Of a stretch of 64,000 nt of DNA, positions 33,640-43,623 are shown in pieces. The notes under the pieces were generated by a model. That model had not been told where the DNA came from and did no database searches. It saw nothing but the letters and a program-made list of their open reading frames with translations. The DNA lies in NCBI GenBank assembly GCA_949284715.1, contig CASDWH010000029.1:1-64000 (forward strand), written 5' to 3'. The translations under genes and the position numbers were made by a program. Every line of letters starts with the position of its first letter. Positions within the stretch are counted from its first letter, which is position 1. This DNA is from an uncultured bacterium. GTDB lineage: Bacteria; Cyanobacteriota; Vampirovibrionia; Gastranaerophilales; Gastranaerophilaceae.

Positions 33640-33864
33640 ATGCGTAATAAGTCAAAAGAACTTGAAAAAATACTTGCAAGTCTGACTGTGCAGGAAAAAA
33701 ATTATCTTACTCTGTATATGCAGGGCAAGAGTTCCAAAGAGATTGATAAAGAATTAAATATTACAAACAAATATGCAGATAAAATGATACGCCGCTCAAT
33801 TATGCAAAAGTTCAATGTTGAACGCCTGATTCTCGCAGCATTCTGCACACTCCAAACCTGCTAA
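33640..33864 (+). CDS. Stand-alone LuxR/GerE-type HTH protein
   Basis: 74 residues. ASLTVQEKNYLTLYMQGKSSKEIDKELNITNKYADKMIRRSIMQKFNV follows the LuxR C-terminal pattern (LTxxExxxLxLxxxGxSxKEIAxxLxIT...VxxHxxxIxxKL), although the recognition helix is divergent. No receiver or ligand domain, so it acts alone or with a partner. Shine-Dalgarno GTAGGAGGGG. Confidence 0.7.
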   Translation: MRNKSKELEKILASLTVQEKNYLTLYMQGKSSKEIDKELNITNKYADKMIRRSIMQKFNVERLILAAFCTLQTC

Positions 33865-33959
33865 ATCTTCTAACTATCCCCTGCTTAAATCATTTAAATA
33901 TATGATGTAAAAATCAAAGTACCGTGATATCCTGCAATTGAAAGGGTAGTGTATAGTAT

Positions 33960-34169
33960 ATGTTAAATAGTACTTTTACATCAAGGAATAACGGGGATAT
34001 TTCAGGCTCGATTACACGAAATTGGACAGAGCAGGCTTTAGAGTGTTACAAACTTAACGGGGATTGCAGACGGTGTTCTATCGCAGAAGGGCATTATTCA
34101 TTTGTATGCCAGATGCCTAAAGTCGTTGATATCCTTTTAGCGGTTAACGGAGAGCCGGTTATTAAATAA
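33960..34169 (+). CDS. Small Cys-containing unknown protein
   Basis: 69 residues, not recognised. Four Cys in the pattern C-x7-C-x2-C-x12-C (ALECYKLNGDCRRCSI ... FVCQMPKVV) suggest a metal or Fe-S site. GAAAGGG lies about 12 bases upstream of the ATG. It sits 11 bp from the converging end of the helicase gene. Confidence 0.5.
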   Translation: MLNSTFTSRNNGDISGSITRNWTEQALECYKLNGDCRRCSIAEGHYSFVCQMPKVVDILLAVNGEPVIK

Positions 34170-34180
34170 ATTTTTATTGT

Positions 34181-37100
34181 TTATAGTTCAAAAAGAACGC
34201 TTGGTTTCCGTTCTTCAACTCTTGAAAAAGATTTGACTTTAGTTGAGGCGGTCAGGTATAGTTTGCGTTTGGCTCTGGTTATTGCAACGTAAATAAGCCT
34301 GAATGTTTCAGCAAGAGAAAATTCTTTTAATTCTTGTTCTGTTTTAGGGATACTTGTTTTGGACAGCGCTTTTACTCCTTCTGTAAACAAGGTTGATTTT
34401 TTTATAGAAAATTCTTCAACCGATAAAGGAAAATCTTTTTCATTCATTTCCGGAATAAATACGTAATCAAATTCATCGCCTTTAGATTTATGCAGTGTCA
34501 TTATTTGAACCTGTCCGCCAAGGTCTTTTGTTTCGTCCTCTTCCGAGAAAAATCTGAATCCGCTTAACGAGTTCCGTTGTGACAATTCTTTAAGCCGCTC
34601 GACAACATAATGCCAGTCGCTGTTTAGTGTGCTTATACGTTTTACCAGTGTTGAGATTAAGTATACATTTGAACGTTCTATTTCTGATGAAAAATAATGA
34701 ATGCCGGCTTTTATAGTGAATTCTTCCGGCTCTAACGAGGCGCAGTTCAGCCAGTAATTCATATCCCAGTGAAATTGTCCTAAAGACGGTGATATGATTT
34801 CGTCAGGCGATAGTGAAATAAATGAATCCGGGCAGTTTCTGATTTCCTCCTGCGCTCTTGCAGGATAGAATCCGTATCCGGCAAGCAGTTCATAGGTATC
34901 GGCAAGTACTGCATTGTCATACGGGGTAAGAATAAACTTCATTATTGCATATATAACTCTGAATACGACTTTCTGTTCAAGTTTGTCACTCCTTGTTATT
35001 GTTTTAAAACCGGCGTTGTTAATGAACTCTGTCCAGTCGGCAACCTGATAATTCGCTCTTAATAATATTCCTACTGTGGCATTGTTGTTTTCTGCAAAGA
35101 TGTTTTTAATTGTTTTTAATATAAAGTTTCGCTCTTCGTTCTTGTGTTCAAAAATTTTTTTGATAATAGGATTAGGCGAAATAGGATTTTTTCCTTCTAC
35201 TCCTTCCATTTTTATATCAAAAAAGGCTTGTGGTAAAACCTTTTTCCCGTATTCAACGAGGTTGTTTGCACAGTCCATTACGCCCTGCGCGCATCTCTGG
35301 GAGTGATTCATGTTAACACGCGTTTGGGCATTGACTATAAAGTTTCTAAAACCTTCTACATCCGCATTAGAGAAAGTTGTTGTAATTGCCTGGTTTATAT
35401 CCCCGCAGCGGATTAAATTCCCGTGTTTGCCGCTTAACAGCCTTAAAAGCCGCTGCTGGACAACGGATGAATCCTGTGCTTCATCTTCTATTACATATTC
35501 ACAAATGTTCTGATAATATTCCAGAATATCCGGATTTTCTTCAAGCAGTTTTACTGACAGCAATAATATGTCATCATAATCAATCAGGTTGTTTTCTTGG
35601 AGTTCTTGCTGATAGAGTTTATAGAATTCTAAAAATTTTAAAATCTTTTTGTCTGTTATTTTGCTTGTATCAAAGTCATTACCAACCTGAAATTTAATAA
35701 TAGAAATCGCTTTTGTAAAATCTTCCGTATCTGTTTTAGTGAGTTTTATAGGAATATTATTAATAATTTTTCCGCGCTGGGTATCATCGCATATATCAAA
35801 ATCTGCGTCGAGTCCGAGGCGTTCATAATTTGCATTCTCCTTTAGTAATCTTAAGGCTAATCCGTGTATTGTGCTTATATTAGGCAATTGATTTGTATTT
35901 GGAAAAATGTTCTTTATTCGTTCTCTGAAATTTCTTGCCGCGGAATCCATGTAGGTAAGGACAAATATATTTTCAGGGTTAACCTTTCGCTCCAGAAGTT
36001 TTACGATTAGAGCCAATAGAATAAATGTTTTTCCGGCTCCCGGAACGGCCGATATTGCCATAGTTCCCTGGCGGTATTCCAAAACGGGTTTTTGATCCTC
36101 CCGCGGGGTGATTTTAAATGCGGCATTCTCTGTTTCTTGTTCTTCACGGCAAGAGATAAAGCTTTCAATTCCGCCGAAATTTTCTGCTCCGAGTGTATCA
36201 AAAAGGCTTGAATATGCGTATATATGTTTATCGGCAAGCAGGGCTAACTTTCTCAAAACCCTTGCTGTCTTTTCTTTTGCAAGTCTTGTTTCATCATCTA
36301 TAGTAAAAGTATTTTTATCCCAGCCGGCCTGAAATACCCACGCATTGTACAGCGGCCCTGTATCGCTTTTCAGCCATTCGCTTGAAGAAATATCAAGCCA
36401 GAACTGGTATTTTGTTTCTATTTTAAAATCAATAAGCTTTTGCGGAGTAGCAACTATTATTCCGTCTAAATCGAGTTCTGTGAAAGAAGGATTTTCTGAA
36501 ATAATTGAGCGTTCAATTTGTTCAATTATTTCGGTATTTGTTATTTTTAACCCGTGTTCCTTAACTTCTTCAAACCCTTTTAGCTGTTTTATAAAGAAGT
36601 TGATTTTTTCAATATTATCAGGGGATACATATCCTGTTAAATCATAAAATAACCTGTATACTTTTTCAGAAAGAGGAATTTGAACATTTTTCAGCCCGGA
36701 AATAACAGATAAAAATTTTTGATAGCTTTCGTTGTTTTTTGAAATATTCTGCTGCGGAATCTCTCCTTTTTCATTAAAATTTTCCAGAAGAGTTTTACAA
36801 TGTTTAAGCGGGATATTTAAAAAATCCGATAAAATATTTCTGAATTCAAACTCCCCAATGCTTTGTCCCTCAATGATTTTAAGTATATTAATACAGGATT
36901 TGACAACCGGGTTTTGTATAAGTTTCTCACTGCCTGAGAGGAATATGCATTTTATTGGAGTAAACGCTTCTTTTAGGGTAAATTTTAATAACTCATCCTG
37001 CACGGGAGTAATAATTGAGATGTCAGACGGTTTTATCTCTTCGCCTCCTGCATTTTCTTCTATTAGTTTTTTAATCTCTTTAATCGCAAAATCAACCATT

Positions 37101-38002
37101 TGAGCGCGTTTGGGAAGGGAATAAGTTGTAAAGTTTTTCAATAATTTCCCGCTGCTGCCGCCCTCTGCATTATCATAAATTATTTCTGCATCGCTTTCCG
37201 GATTGAAATTCTCTGATTCGGGAGTTTCGTTAAAAATCCTTGCAAGTCTTTCTCCCGCACTTTTATCCGCGCTTAAATATCCGAATCTGCTTGAACCGCG
37301 CTCATCATAGCAGATGTAATGTTCTTTTATCTGTTTTGAAATATACTCTATAAAATCAATACATACAGGCGGCATTTCGTCTGCATCATCAACAATTAAA
37401 TATTCAATATTGTTAAAATAGCCGGTGTTTTTATAAATATAATTAAAAATTTGTATTTGCCTTAGATAGTCAAATGCTCTGTATTGCAGAGTTTGGCGGT
37501 TAAATAACTTTATTGCTTTTTCTGCATCTTCACTAAAGGATTCTTTTAAAATCCGGCTCCTGTTGCGGGTTTCTTCTTCTGTAAGATTATTTTGTACAAT
37601 AAGGGAGTACCTTCTGAATAATTGATGCAGCAGAGAATGTTTGGAGTTATATCCTTCAAATTTTAAATCTTTTATAATGTTTTTTAAAATGTATTGAGAG
37701 GGTTCTAACCCGCAGTTATTAGGCAGTAGTACCGCTTTATTTGAAGGAATTTTATTTTCCAGTACGCCCCAGTTATCTGCAACAGTATTGTACACTAATC
37801 CAAAAAAACTGTATACTTGAATTTTTGTAATAATATTTACATCTTTTAGGGCAAAAAATTCATTTAAAAATTCATTTTTTGCTTTTCCGTTTTGCAAAAT
37901 TATAAGAATCTTTGAGGCGTCAACTCCTTTGTCCAGAAAAGATTTGAACTTGTTGACTAATACTTTAGTTTTAGATTTATTACCCAAAATGTTTACTAAC
38001 AT
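34181..38002 (-). CDS. Double-domain SF1 (UvrD/Rep-like) DNA helicase
   Basis: 1273 residues, about twice the length of UvrD. The C-terminal half (from about residue 640) is a complete UvrD-type ATPase: Walker A AVPGAGKTFILLAL near residue 655, EYVIEDEAQDSSVVQQRLL (Walker B), GDINQAI, then VQIMTLHKSKGDEFDYVFI and LIYVAITRAKRKLYL (motifs V and VI). The N-terminal half looks like a second helicase core with motifs worn away: GNKSKTK replaces the P loop, while YLIVDDADEM (residues 201-210) recalls Walker B. The order inactive-then-active resembles AddB+AddA or RecC+RecB joined in one chain, but no nuclease domain is visible. Likely repair or recombination. Leaderless start after TATAAT. Confidence 0.8.
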   Translation of the reverse strand: MLVNILGNKSKTKVLVNKFKSFLDKGVDASKILIILQNGKAKNEFLNEFFALKDVNIITKIQVYSFFGLVYNTVADNWGVLENKIPSNKAVLLPNNCGLEPSQYILKNIIKDLKFEGYNSKHSLLHQLFRRYSLIVQNNLTEEETRNRSRILKESFSEDAEKAIKLFNRQTLQYRAFDYLRQIQIFNYIYKNTGYFNNIEYLIVDDADEMPPVCIDFIEYISKQIKEHYICYDERGSSRFGYLSADKSAGERLARIFNETPESENFNPESDAEIIYDNAEGGSSGKLLKNFTTYSLPKRAQMVDFAIKEIKKLIEENAGGEEIKPSDISIITPVQDELLKFTLKEAFTPIKCIFLSGSEKLIQNPVVKSCINILKIIEGQSIGEFEFRNILSDFLNIPLKHCKTLLENFNEKGEIPQQNISKNNESYQKFLSVISGLKNVQIPLSEKVYRLFYDLTGYVSPDNIEKINFFIKQLKGFEEVKEHGLKITNTEIIEQIERSIISENPSFTELDLDGIIVATPQKLIDFKIETKYQFWLDISSSEWLKSDTGPLYNAWVFQAGWDKNTFTIDDETRLAKEKTARVLRKLALLADKHIYAYSSLFDTLGAENFGGIESFISCREEQETENAAFKITPREDQKPVLEYRQGTMAISAVPGAGKTFILLALIVKLLERKVNPENIFVLTYMDSAARNFRERIKNIFPNTNQLPNISTIHGLALRLLKENANYERLGLDADFDICDDTQRGKIINNIPIKLTKTDTEDFTKAISIIKFQVGNDFDTSKITDKKILKFLEFYKLYQQELQENNLIDYDDILLLSVKLLEENPDILEYYQNICEYVIEDEAQDSSVVQQRLLRLLSGKHGNLIRCGDINQAITTTFSNADVEGFRNFIVNAQTRVNMNHSQRCAQGVMDCANNLVEYGKKVLPQAFFDIKMEGVEGKNPISPNPIIKKIFEHKNEERNFILKTIKNIFAENNNATVGILLRANYQVADWTEFINNAGFKTITRSDKLEQKVVFRVIYAIMKFILTPYDNAVLADTYELLAGYGFYPARAQEEIRNCPDSFISLSPDEIISPSLGQFHWDMNYWLNCASLEPEEFTIKAGIHYFSSEIERSNVYLISTLVKRISTLNSDWHYVVERLKELSQRNSLSGFRFFSEEDETKDLGGQVQIMTLHKSKGDEFDYVFIPEMNEKDFPLSVEEFSIKKSTLFTEGVKALSKTSIPKTEQELKEFSLAETFRLIYVAITRAKRKLYLTASTKVKSFSRVEERKPSVLFEL

Positions 38003-38008
38003 ACTCTT

Positions 38009-38014
38009 ATTATA
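38009..38014 (-). promoter_or_regulatory. -10 box of leaderless helicase transcript
   Basis: TATAAT on the minus strand, six bases, then ATG 38002. Confidence 0.6.
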
Positions 38015-38128
38015 CTATTTTCTTTTTAATCTTGCTTAAAATTCTTGCATTAATTTAAATTTTTGTTTACAATATGAATTGTGAGTAAAACACTTACACG
38101 AATAGAGAAGTAAACAAGGAGAAAACAA

Positions 38129-38347
38129 ATGGCAACAAAAGAAAAAAACATTCAACAAGAAATCATCAATGCAGCAGGTCAAATTTACAACTACCTTTCT
38201 GACAAGGGTGAAGTTTCTATCAACAAAATGACTAAAGACCTTGACTTAGACGGTAACTTTACTGCTATGGGTCTTGGCTGGTTATCAAGAGAAGATAAAA
38301 TCGACTATACTCCTAAAGCTAAATCAGTAACTGTTAAATTGAGATAG
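38129..38347 (+). CDS. Winged-helix protein (DUF2582-like)
   Basis: 72 residues. Starts with a helix (IQQEIINAAGQIYNYLSDKG) then EVSINKMTKDLDLDGNFTAMGLGWLSREDKIDYT, the winged-helix layout of the small wHTH_10/DUF2582 family, probably nucleic-acid binding. Strong Shine-Dalgarno (AAGGAGA), codons look optimised for high expression, and a strong terminator follows, so it is probably abundant. Confidence 0.75.
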   Translation: MATKEKNIQQEIINAAGQIYNYLSDKGEVSINKMTKDLDLDGNFTAMGLGWLSREDKIDYTPKAKSVTVKLR

Positions 38348-38370
38348 TTTTAGAAAAAAGATTTATTTAT

Positions 38371-38403
38371 AAAACCGCCTCTGATAATTCAGAGGCGGTT
38401 TTT
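38371..38403. terminator. Strong terminator after winged-helix gene
   Basis: AAAACCGCCTCTGA and TCAGAGGCGGTTTT around a TAAT loop; T-rich on both sides, so useful to the convergent gene as well. Confidence 0.88.
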
Positions 38404-38424
38404 AACTGTTTAAAGATTTTAAAA

Positions 38425-39318
38425 TTAATTCAAATTTGAAGGATAATTATAACTATTTTGTTCTAAAAGATAAAATCTTGCATAAATGTACTGAAATAAA
38501 ACCATTATAAACGCATTAATTATAAATCCTATGGTAAATCTTACAGCAACTCCTGCGCTGTTATCAGCAGAAAGTCCAAGAGGGTTTGTTATAAGAAAAG
38601 TTATAAGAACCTGAACTATATAAGCGATAATATTGCTAAATATAACCGTAATAAATGATAAAATGGTTAAGCCGGTAAAATTCCTTCCTATGAATTTGAA
38701 CGTACGTTTTATAACCTCCCAGAACCCCAGAATTCGGTTAAAAGAGTACTGCTGGATAATTATGTTAGAAAATAAAATATAAGTTAAGAAAATGCCGCTT
38801 TGTATAAGTAAAAGAGTAATATTTGCAGTGCTTGTTATAAAATTGTATACAACAAGTTTAGCCTCAAAAAACATTATTCCTGCACTTAGTGCCGCAAATA
38901 TTAGAGCAATTGCTAAATATCCTGTCAGGAAACGTATATAGCTCCATTTTTTTCTGAGAACATCCGAGGTATAAAAACTTATATTAGCAATAGCCCTGTC
39001 GTCATAGATATCTCTTGCAAGTAAGTTTACACCGCAGAGTACAACAAAAAATTTCCATAATGAATATATAAAAATAATTAAGCCCGATAATGACAGTGCA
39101 AAATAAATCCATCCGTCAGGTGTGGCTTTAACGTTTATCATTTCTCTATATTCAAGAATTGGAACGAGTGAAATCAAAAGTATTCCGAATAATTCTCCTG
39201 CCACGGGTATAATAATATGTTTAAAGCTGAGTCTAATTGTTGATAAAAAAACGCTCCAGCCCGCTAGGAATGTTAAAAATATATTTTCTTTCTTTATAGC
39301 AAAATCATTAGTGTCCAT
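38425..39318 (-). CDS. Unknown polytopic membrane protein
   Basis: 297 residues from ATG 39318, preceded by GGAGG at six bases; a longer frame to 39354 lacks this. About six hydrophobic segments (at roughly 17-33, 38-55, 75-98, 125-150, 165-190, 215-245 and 260-285). No family signature recognised; the arrangement is like DUF975/glycerophosphoryl-type membrane proteins. It lies next to, but transcribed separately from, the pilus genes. Confidence 0.6.
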   Translation of the reverse strand: MDTNDFAIKKENIFLTFLAGWSVFLSTIRLSFKHIIIPVAGELFGILLISLVPILEYREMINVKATPDGWIYFALSLSGLIIFIYSLWKFFVVLCGVNLLARDIYDDRAIANISFYTSDVLRKKWSYIRFLTGYLAIALIFAALSAGIMFFEAKLVVYNFITSTANITLLLIQSGIFLTYILFSNIIIQQYSFNRILGFWEVIKRTFKFIGRNFTGLTILSFITVIFSNIIAYIVQVLITFLITNPLGLSADNSAGVAVRFTIGFIINAFIMVLFQYIYARFYLLEQNSYNYPSNLN

Positions 39319-39406
39319 AGTTGTCCTCCACTGTGGAAGAATAACATTAAACACACATTTATTCTATAGCCGTACAGAGTATTAATTTATGATTTTATAC
39401 CGCGGA

Positions 39407-39443
39407 TAAAAATAAGCCGGTTATTTAACCGGCCTATTTTTTT
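39407..39443. terminator. Terminator of pilus operon
   Basis: GCCGGTT (39416-39422) and AACCGGC (39427-39433) with T-rich flanks on both strands; ends the minus-strand pilMN-pilO unit. Confidence 0.75.
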
Positions 39444-39463
39444 GTTATTAATTATAAATCATA

Positions 39464-40072
39464 TTATAAATCCGGGGAAGATAACGGTTTTTCAATATCA
39501 GTGTGTGCGTACAATCTGATTGAAAAATCGGATAATAATACTCTCTTATCTGTTTGATACGGCACTATGCTTATTTTATTGAATTTAATATAATAAGAAT
39601 ATTGGTACAAAGCTTCCAGAAAACTTCTTAAATTTCTGTAGTTAGAAATAAGTTTCATATCCAAATCACAAACGAAATAATTTTCTGTTCCGCCTCTGCT
39701 TACAAAAGGATCAGATTTAGGATAATATTTATAGTCAATAGAACGAATTTTAATATTATTCTGCTTTGCAATATCAATCATATCAGTATACAGAGTAAAG
39801 AATAAACTATCTTTATCTATATCAGCTTCTGTCGGATAATAAACTTTTTTAACATTGTCTACAGAAGTATTTTTCAATTGTTTTAGTTTGTCATTAACAA
39901 CCGCTAATTTGGCCTCAGCATCTTTAAGTTTAGCCTGTGTGCTTTCATATTGTTCCGTAAGTTCTGTTCTTTGGGTTATAAGCGGGCCAATTGTGTTAAA
40001 ACTAACTAAAACTGCACCGAGTACAAGTGCTACCGCTATAGCCGAAGGAATATACTTTTGATATTTTTCCAT
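39464..40072 (-). CDS. pilO: PilO-like pilus platform protein
   Basis: 202 residues. One N-terminal membrane helix at about 9-28 (SAIAVALVLGAVLVSFNTIG), a coiled coil to about residue 70 (TELTEQYESTQAKLKDAEAKL), then an alpha/beta C-terminal domain (FVCDLDMKLISNYRNLRSFLEALYQ) typical of PilO/GspM. PilO pairs with PilN in the inner-membrane alignment complex of type IV pili. It lies 13 bp behind the PilM-PilN gene. No PilP or PilQ follows. Confidence 0.8.
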   Translation of the reverse strand: MEKYQKYIPSAIAVALVLGAVLVSFNTIGPLITQRTELTEQYESTQAKLKDAEAKLAVVNDKLKQLKNTSVDNVKKVYYPTEADIDKDSLFFTLYTDMIDIAKQNNIKIRSIDYKYYPKSDPFVSRGGTENYFVCDLDMKLISNYRNLRSFLEALYQYSYYIKFNKISIVPYQTDKRVLLSDFSIRLYAHTDIEKPLSSPDL

Positions 40073-40085
40073 ATTTAATTATGTC

Positions 40086-41753
40086 CTATTTCCTTTTCTT
40101 TTTCTTATCAATTTTTGGTGTTAAAAGTTCTTTCAACTCTTTAGGAGTTTTGTCAGAAATAATAAACTCATAGAAGTCGGCGTTGGATGATAGAATAATG
40201 TCGTTTGAGTTTTCTGTAAATACATCAAGCAATGCGTTATCTTCGTCGCCATTTTCCTGTAATTCTTCTTCGCTTATGACTGATAATCCTTCAGGAACGC
40301 CGGTTCCTTCTATTGTTGCAAGAGCCAGCTTTTGTAATTTTACATTAGAATCAGTAATATTATCTTTAATATTTCTGTAGAAAGAATATATACTGTCTAT
40401 TGTATCTGCGCGGCCTTCCATATTTATATAATCATCGCATATTGTAAGTGTTGTAAGCCATAATTTAGCGGGCATTTCTCTGCCAAGCAAATCTATATAA
40501 TTATAGAATGCTGTATTTTTTACAGTTCCTATACGGACTTCATCCTGTTCTGAGAATACATCCGTAGAAACTAAACCTTCATATTTTTTAATTTGTTCTT
40601 CTGTTTGTTTTAATTTAGCTTTAGCTGCTTCGTAATCAGTGTTTATTTTATTACATTCACTGCTAAAATAGAAAAACAATATAGCAGCAGGGATTAAAAT
40701 AATCAACAGCATTATTACTGTCCATTTAATCAGAAATTCATTAGTCAGCACTATTAATTTGCCGTTAAACTTAAATTGCGGCGGTTGTTGTTCCCAGTAA
40801 ACTTCGCCAAGTTCTTCATTAAAGAAATTGAAATGGAAGAATCTTTCGCCGTACATACAGGTACCAATTAGGTCTAACGAAATATTCTTAGCTGTATCAG
40901 AGTCTAAATTAGGAGCATCTGCAAATGTTTCTTTAGAAAAAGAATTTGCTTCCAGGAATATAACTGCATTATTAAACTTAATTTTTGAAGCGAGCATTTC
41001 TGCTGCGGCATTATCAGTTCTGGATACAACAAACAAATATTTTGCCGGAACTTTTTCTATATACGGCATCATAGTTGCAGCTACCATATCGCAGTTAGCG
41101 GCTGTATCTGCATAGTCATATACTAATTGTTCTTCTTTATATTCCAGAAGACTTGTACCGTTCAGTGTAAGAAGTCTTGCTGCGTGGTTATCAACAAGCA
41201 GCAGAAGCCAGTTTGTATCCTGCTGAGCTTGAACTTTTCCTGTACTGATTAAAGCCCTGAATATTGCGGACACAGAGTTGTCGATTGCTTCAATTTTGTA
41301 ACCGAGATCTACTATTATTCTTGATGCTTCTTGCACAATAGAGTAAACTTGTGCAGAATAAGCGACTACCTTGGATTGAATAGTAACACTTAATCCGTTA
41401 GTAACAACAAGCGGATCATTATCTCTGAATACCAAATCTTTATCTATTAAGTCGTTTGAAACGAGTTGAACAATTGCTTCATCTGCTTGTGAAGCCATAT
41501 AATTTCCTACACCCATAGAAACGGTAGGTAATGTCATTATTACACTAGAACCCTTTTGTGCGCCGATTTCAAGCATTGCATCCGACAAAAGCTCTTTAAA
41601 TACATCCATATCAGGAATAACTGATTTTAAAGTTACAAGTTCCAAATCCCTCTGTGCATATTTTGTAATGGAGCCTGTTAAAGAGTCTATCTGTGCAACT
41701 TCAAGCCCTCTATCTGCACTAATTGCAACTGCAATTATATTCTTTTTTGCCAT
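40086..41753 (-). CDS. PilM-PilN fusion protein
   Basis: 555 residues. Residues 1-320 look like the actin-like cytoplasmic PilM (MTLPTVSMGVGNYMASQAD, QSKVVAYSAQVYSIVQEASRIIVDLGYKIEAIDNSVSA with the VEA-x-ID-x-x pattern, LLLLVDNHAARLL). A membrane helix at 344-363, a coiled coil at 365-395 and an alpha/beta domain to 555 match PilN. In most bacteria PilM and PilN are separate and bind through the PilN N-terminal peptide; here that contact appears to be made permanent by fusion. Followed by pilO. Together they form the platform that would assemble prepilins such as the protein at 1-1743. Confidence 0.75.
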   Translation of the reverse strand: MAKKNIIAVAISADRGLEVAQIDSLTGSITKYAQRDLELVTLKSVIPDMDVFKELLSDAMLEIGAQKGSSVIMTLPTVSMGVGNYMASQADEAIVQLVSNDLIDKDLVFRDNDPLVVTNGLSVTIQSKVVAYSAQVYSIVQEASRIIVDLGYKIEAIDNSVSAIFRALISTGKVQAQQDTNWLLLLVDNHAARLLTLNGTSLLEYKEEQLVYDYADTAANCDMVAATMMPYIEKVPAKYLFVVSRTDNAAAEMLASKIKFNNAVIFLEANSFSKETFADAPNLDSDTAKNISLDLIGTCMYGERFFHFNFFNEELGEVYWEQQPPQFKFNGKLIVLTNEFLIKWTVIMLLIILIPAAILFFYFSSECNKINTDYEAAKAKLKQTEEQIKKYEGLVSTDVFSEQDEVRIGTVKNTAFYNYIDLLGREMPAKLWLTTLTICDDYINMEGRADTIDSIYSFYRNIKDNITDSNVKLQKLALATIEGTGVPEGLSVISEEELQENGDEDNALLDVFTENSNDIILSSNADFYEFIISDKTPKELKELLTPKIDKKKKRK

Positions 41754-41866
41754 AATATATCCACTTCTCTTCCATCACTATTTTCTTTTATTATATAATA
41801 GTATAAAACTTATGTCTATAGTTTTTAAATTTGAAAATATCATACATATGGATTAAATTATTGATT

Positions 41867-42619
41867 ATGGAAAACACAAGTATTATATATGGCAGAAATT
41901 CAATTATTGAGGCCTTAAAATCCGGGCGTAGAAATTTTAACAGAATTATGATATCGCGCAGCCTGCGGCCCGATGCCAAAATAGATTTGATAAAGGAATA
42001 TGCTGCAAATTCCGGTATTCCGTTTGTTTTTGCTGAGAAAGAACAATTTACCAAATATAATGAATATAATCATCAGGGGGTGATAGCTTTTGTTTCTCCA
42101 ATAGATTACGTTGAATTGGAGAATTTTATGGCTAATCATAAAGAGAATGCCTCTATTGTACTCCTTGACGGTGTTGAAGACCCGCATAATATCGGTGCTA
42201 TTATCAGAACATGTGTATGCGCCGGTATTGATGCAATTATGCTCCCTTCAAGAAGAGGAACTCTGGTTAATGAAATTGTTGAAAAAACCAGTGCCGGAGC
42301 TATTAACCATATCTCTGTTATTAAAGTCAATAGTCCGGTCAGCGCTCTCCAAAAGCTCAAAGAAAACAACTGGTGGGTAATTGCTTCTGACCATCATTCT
42401 GATAATAATCATTATGATATCGATTTTCTTAATATGAATTTCGTTTTAGTAATGGGGGCTGAGCATGCAGGAATATCAAAATCCATTATTAATTTAGCTG
42501 ATTTTAGGATAAAAATTCCTATGTTAACGGAATTTAATTCTTTGAATGTTTCTGTTGCTACAGGTATAATAATATATGAATATGTGAGGCAGAAACTCAC
42601 GGGGCGGAGAAGAATATGA
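41867..42619 (+). CDS. rlmB: SpoU/TrmH-family rRNA 2'-O-methyltransferase
   Basis: 250 residues from ATG 41867; a TTG at 41831 is in frame but there is a TAAATT box between them. [12 protein letters not shown] is the RlmB N-terminal substrate-binding start. The knotted SPOUT domain has motif 1 [18 protein letters not shown], motif 2 [11 protein letters not shown], and motif 3 [22 protein letters not shown]. RlmB methylates G2251 in 23S rRNA; TrmH-type tRNA methylation is a less likely alternative. Overlaps the sigma factor gene by 4 bp (ATGA). Confidence 0.9.
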   Translation: MENTSIIYGRNSIIEALKSGRRNFNRIMISRSLRPDAKIDLIKEYAANSGIPFVFAEKEQFTKYNEYNHQGVIAFVSPIDYVELENFMANHKENASIVLLDGVEDPHNIGAIIRTCVCAGIDAIMLPSRRGTLVNEIVEKTSAGAINHISVIKVNSPVSALQKLKENNWWVIASDHHSDNNHYDIDFLNMNFVLVMGAEHAGISKSIINLADFRIKIPMLTEFNSLNVSVATGIIIYEYVRQKLTGRRRI

Positions 42620-43623
42620 GCAAAACTGACTTAACAAAACTTAATATTATGGCTGATGATATTTCGGATGATGATATAGATTTTGAGTCGCTTGATTCCA
42701 TTCAGGATAATGATGACGATGATTTTATAAATATTTCCGAACCTAAAAATAGAGAAAGTTTATCAACTGTTAATTCTGATGATTCTGTAAGGATTTATCT
42801 ACAGCAAATAGGTAAGATTCCGCTGTTATCGGCTCAGGAAGAGCTGGAGGTTGCTAAGAAAATCCATGACCAGCACTGTGAATTATCAAGAAAAATTTTA
42901 ATTAATGCAAATTTAAGGCTTGTTGTAAGTGTTGCTAAAAAATACATCGGCCGCGGGCTTTCTTTCCTTGATTTAATACAGGAAGGAAATATGGGACTAA
43001 TTAAAGCTACTGAAAAATTTGATTATACAAAAGGATATAAATTCTCGACTTATGCAACCTGGTGGATACAACAGTCGATTACACGTGCTATTGCAGATAA
43101 AGCCCGAATAATAAGACTTCCTATCCATCTTATTGAGTCCTTGAATAAAATTAAGAAAGCAACAATAGATTTGACTACAGAACTGGGAAGAATTCCTGTA
43201 AAACAGGAAATTGCCGATAAGCTTGGAATTTCGGTAAATAAACTTATGTCAATTGTTAAGTCTGCGCAGTCTACAATTAGTATTGATACACCAACCGGAC
43301 AGAAAGAGGATGCGAATAAAATTATAGATTATATTGTTGACGAGTCTACTCTTGCTCCGGATTCTATTGTTTCCAATGAAAGTCTGCTCGATGATATAAA
43401 ATTAATGCTTAACCAGCTGAGTCCTAAAGAACGTGATGTCCTTATTCTCCGTTTCGGACTGGATAACAACGGCGCGAAAAAAACATTGGATGAAATCGGT
43501 TCAATATACGGCGTATCAAGAGAAAGAATACGACAAATTGAAAACCGTGCTATATCAAAGCTTAAAAAACTTTGTAAAAATAAAAATTTAACATCAGGGC
43601 TTAAAAGTTATTTTAAAGATTAG
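42616..43623 (+). CDS. RpoD-family sigma factor (group 1/2)
   Basis: 335 residues. An Asp-rich N-terminus (residues 1-50) stands where region 1.1 would be. Then region 1.2 ([17 protein letters not shown]), region 2 ([58 protein letters not shown]), region 3 ([16 protein letters not shown]) and region 4 ([13 protein letters not shown] ... [19 protein letters not shown]). It could be the primary sigma or a cyanobacterial-type group 2 sigma; lack of a full region 1.1 leans slightly to the latter. Co-transcribed with rlmB. Its end overlaps the convergent TPR gene by 11 bp. Confidence 0.9.
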   Translation: MSKTDLTKLNIMADDISDDDIDFESLDSIQDNDDDDFINISEPKNRESLSTVNSDDSVRIYLQQIGKIPLLSAQEELEVAKKIHDQHCELSRKILINANLRLVVSVAKKYIGRGLSFLDLIQEGNMGLIKATEKFDYTKGYKFSTYATWWIQQSITRAIADKARIIRLPIHLIESLNKIKKATIDLTTELGRIPVKQEIADKLGISVNKLMSIVKSAQSTISIDTPTGQKEDANKIIDYIVDESTLAPDSIVSNESLLDDIKLMLNQLSPKERDVLILRFGLDNNGAKKTLDEIGSIYGVSRERIRQIENRAISKLKKLCKNKNLTSGLKSYFKD

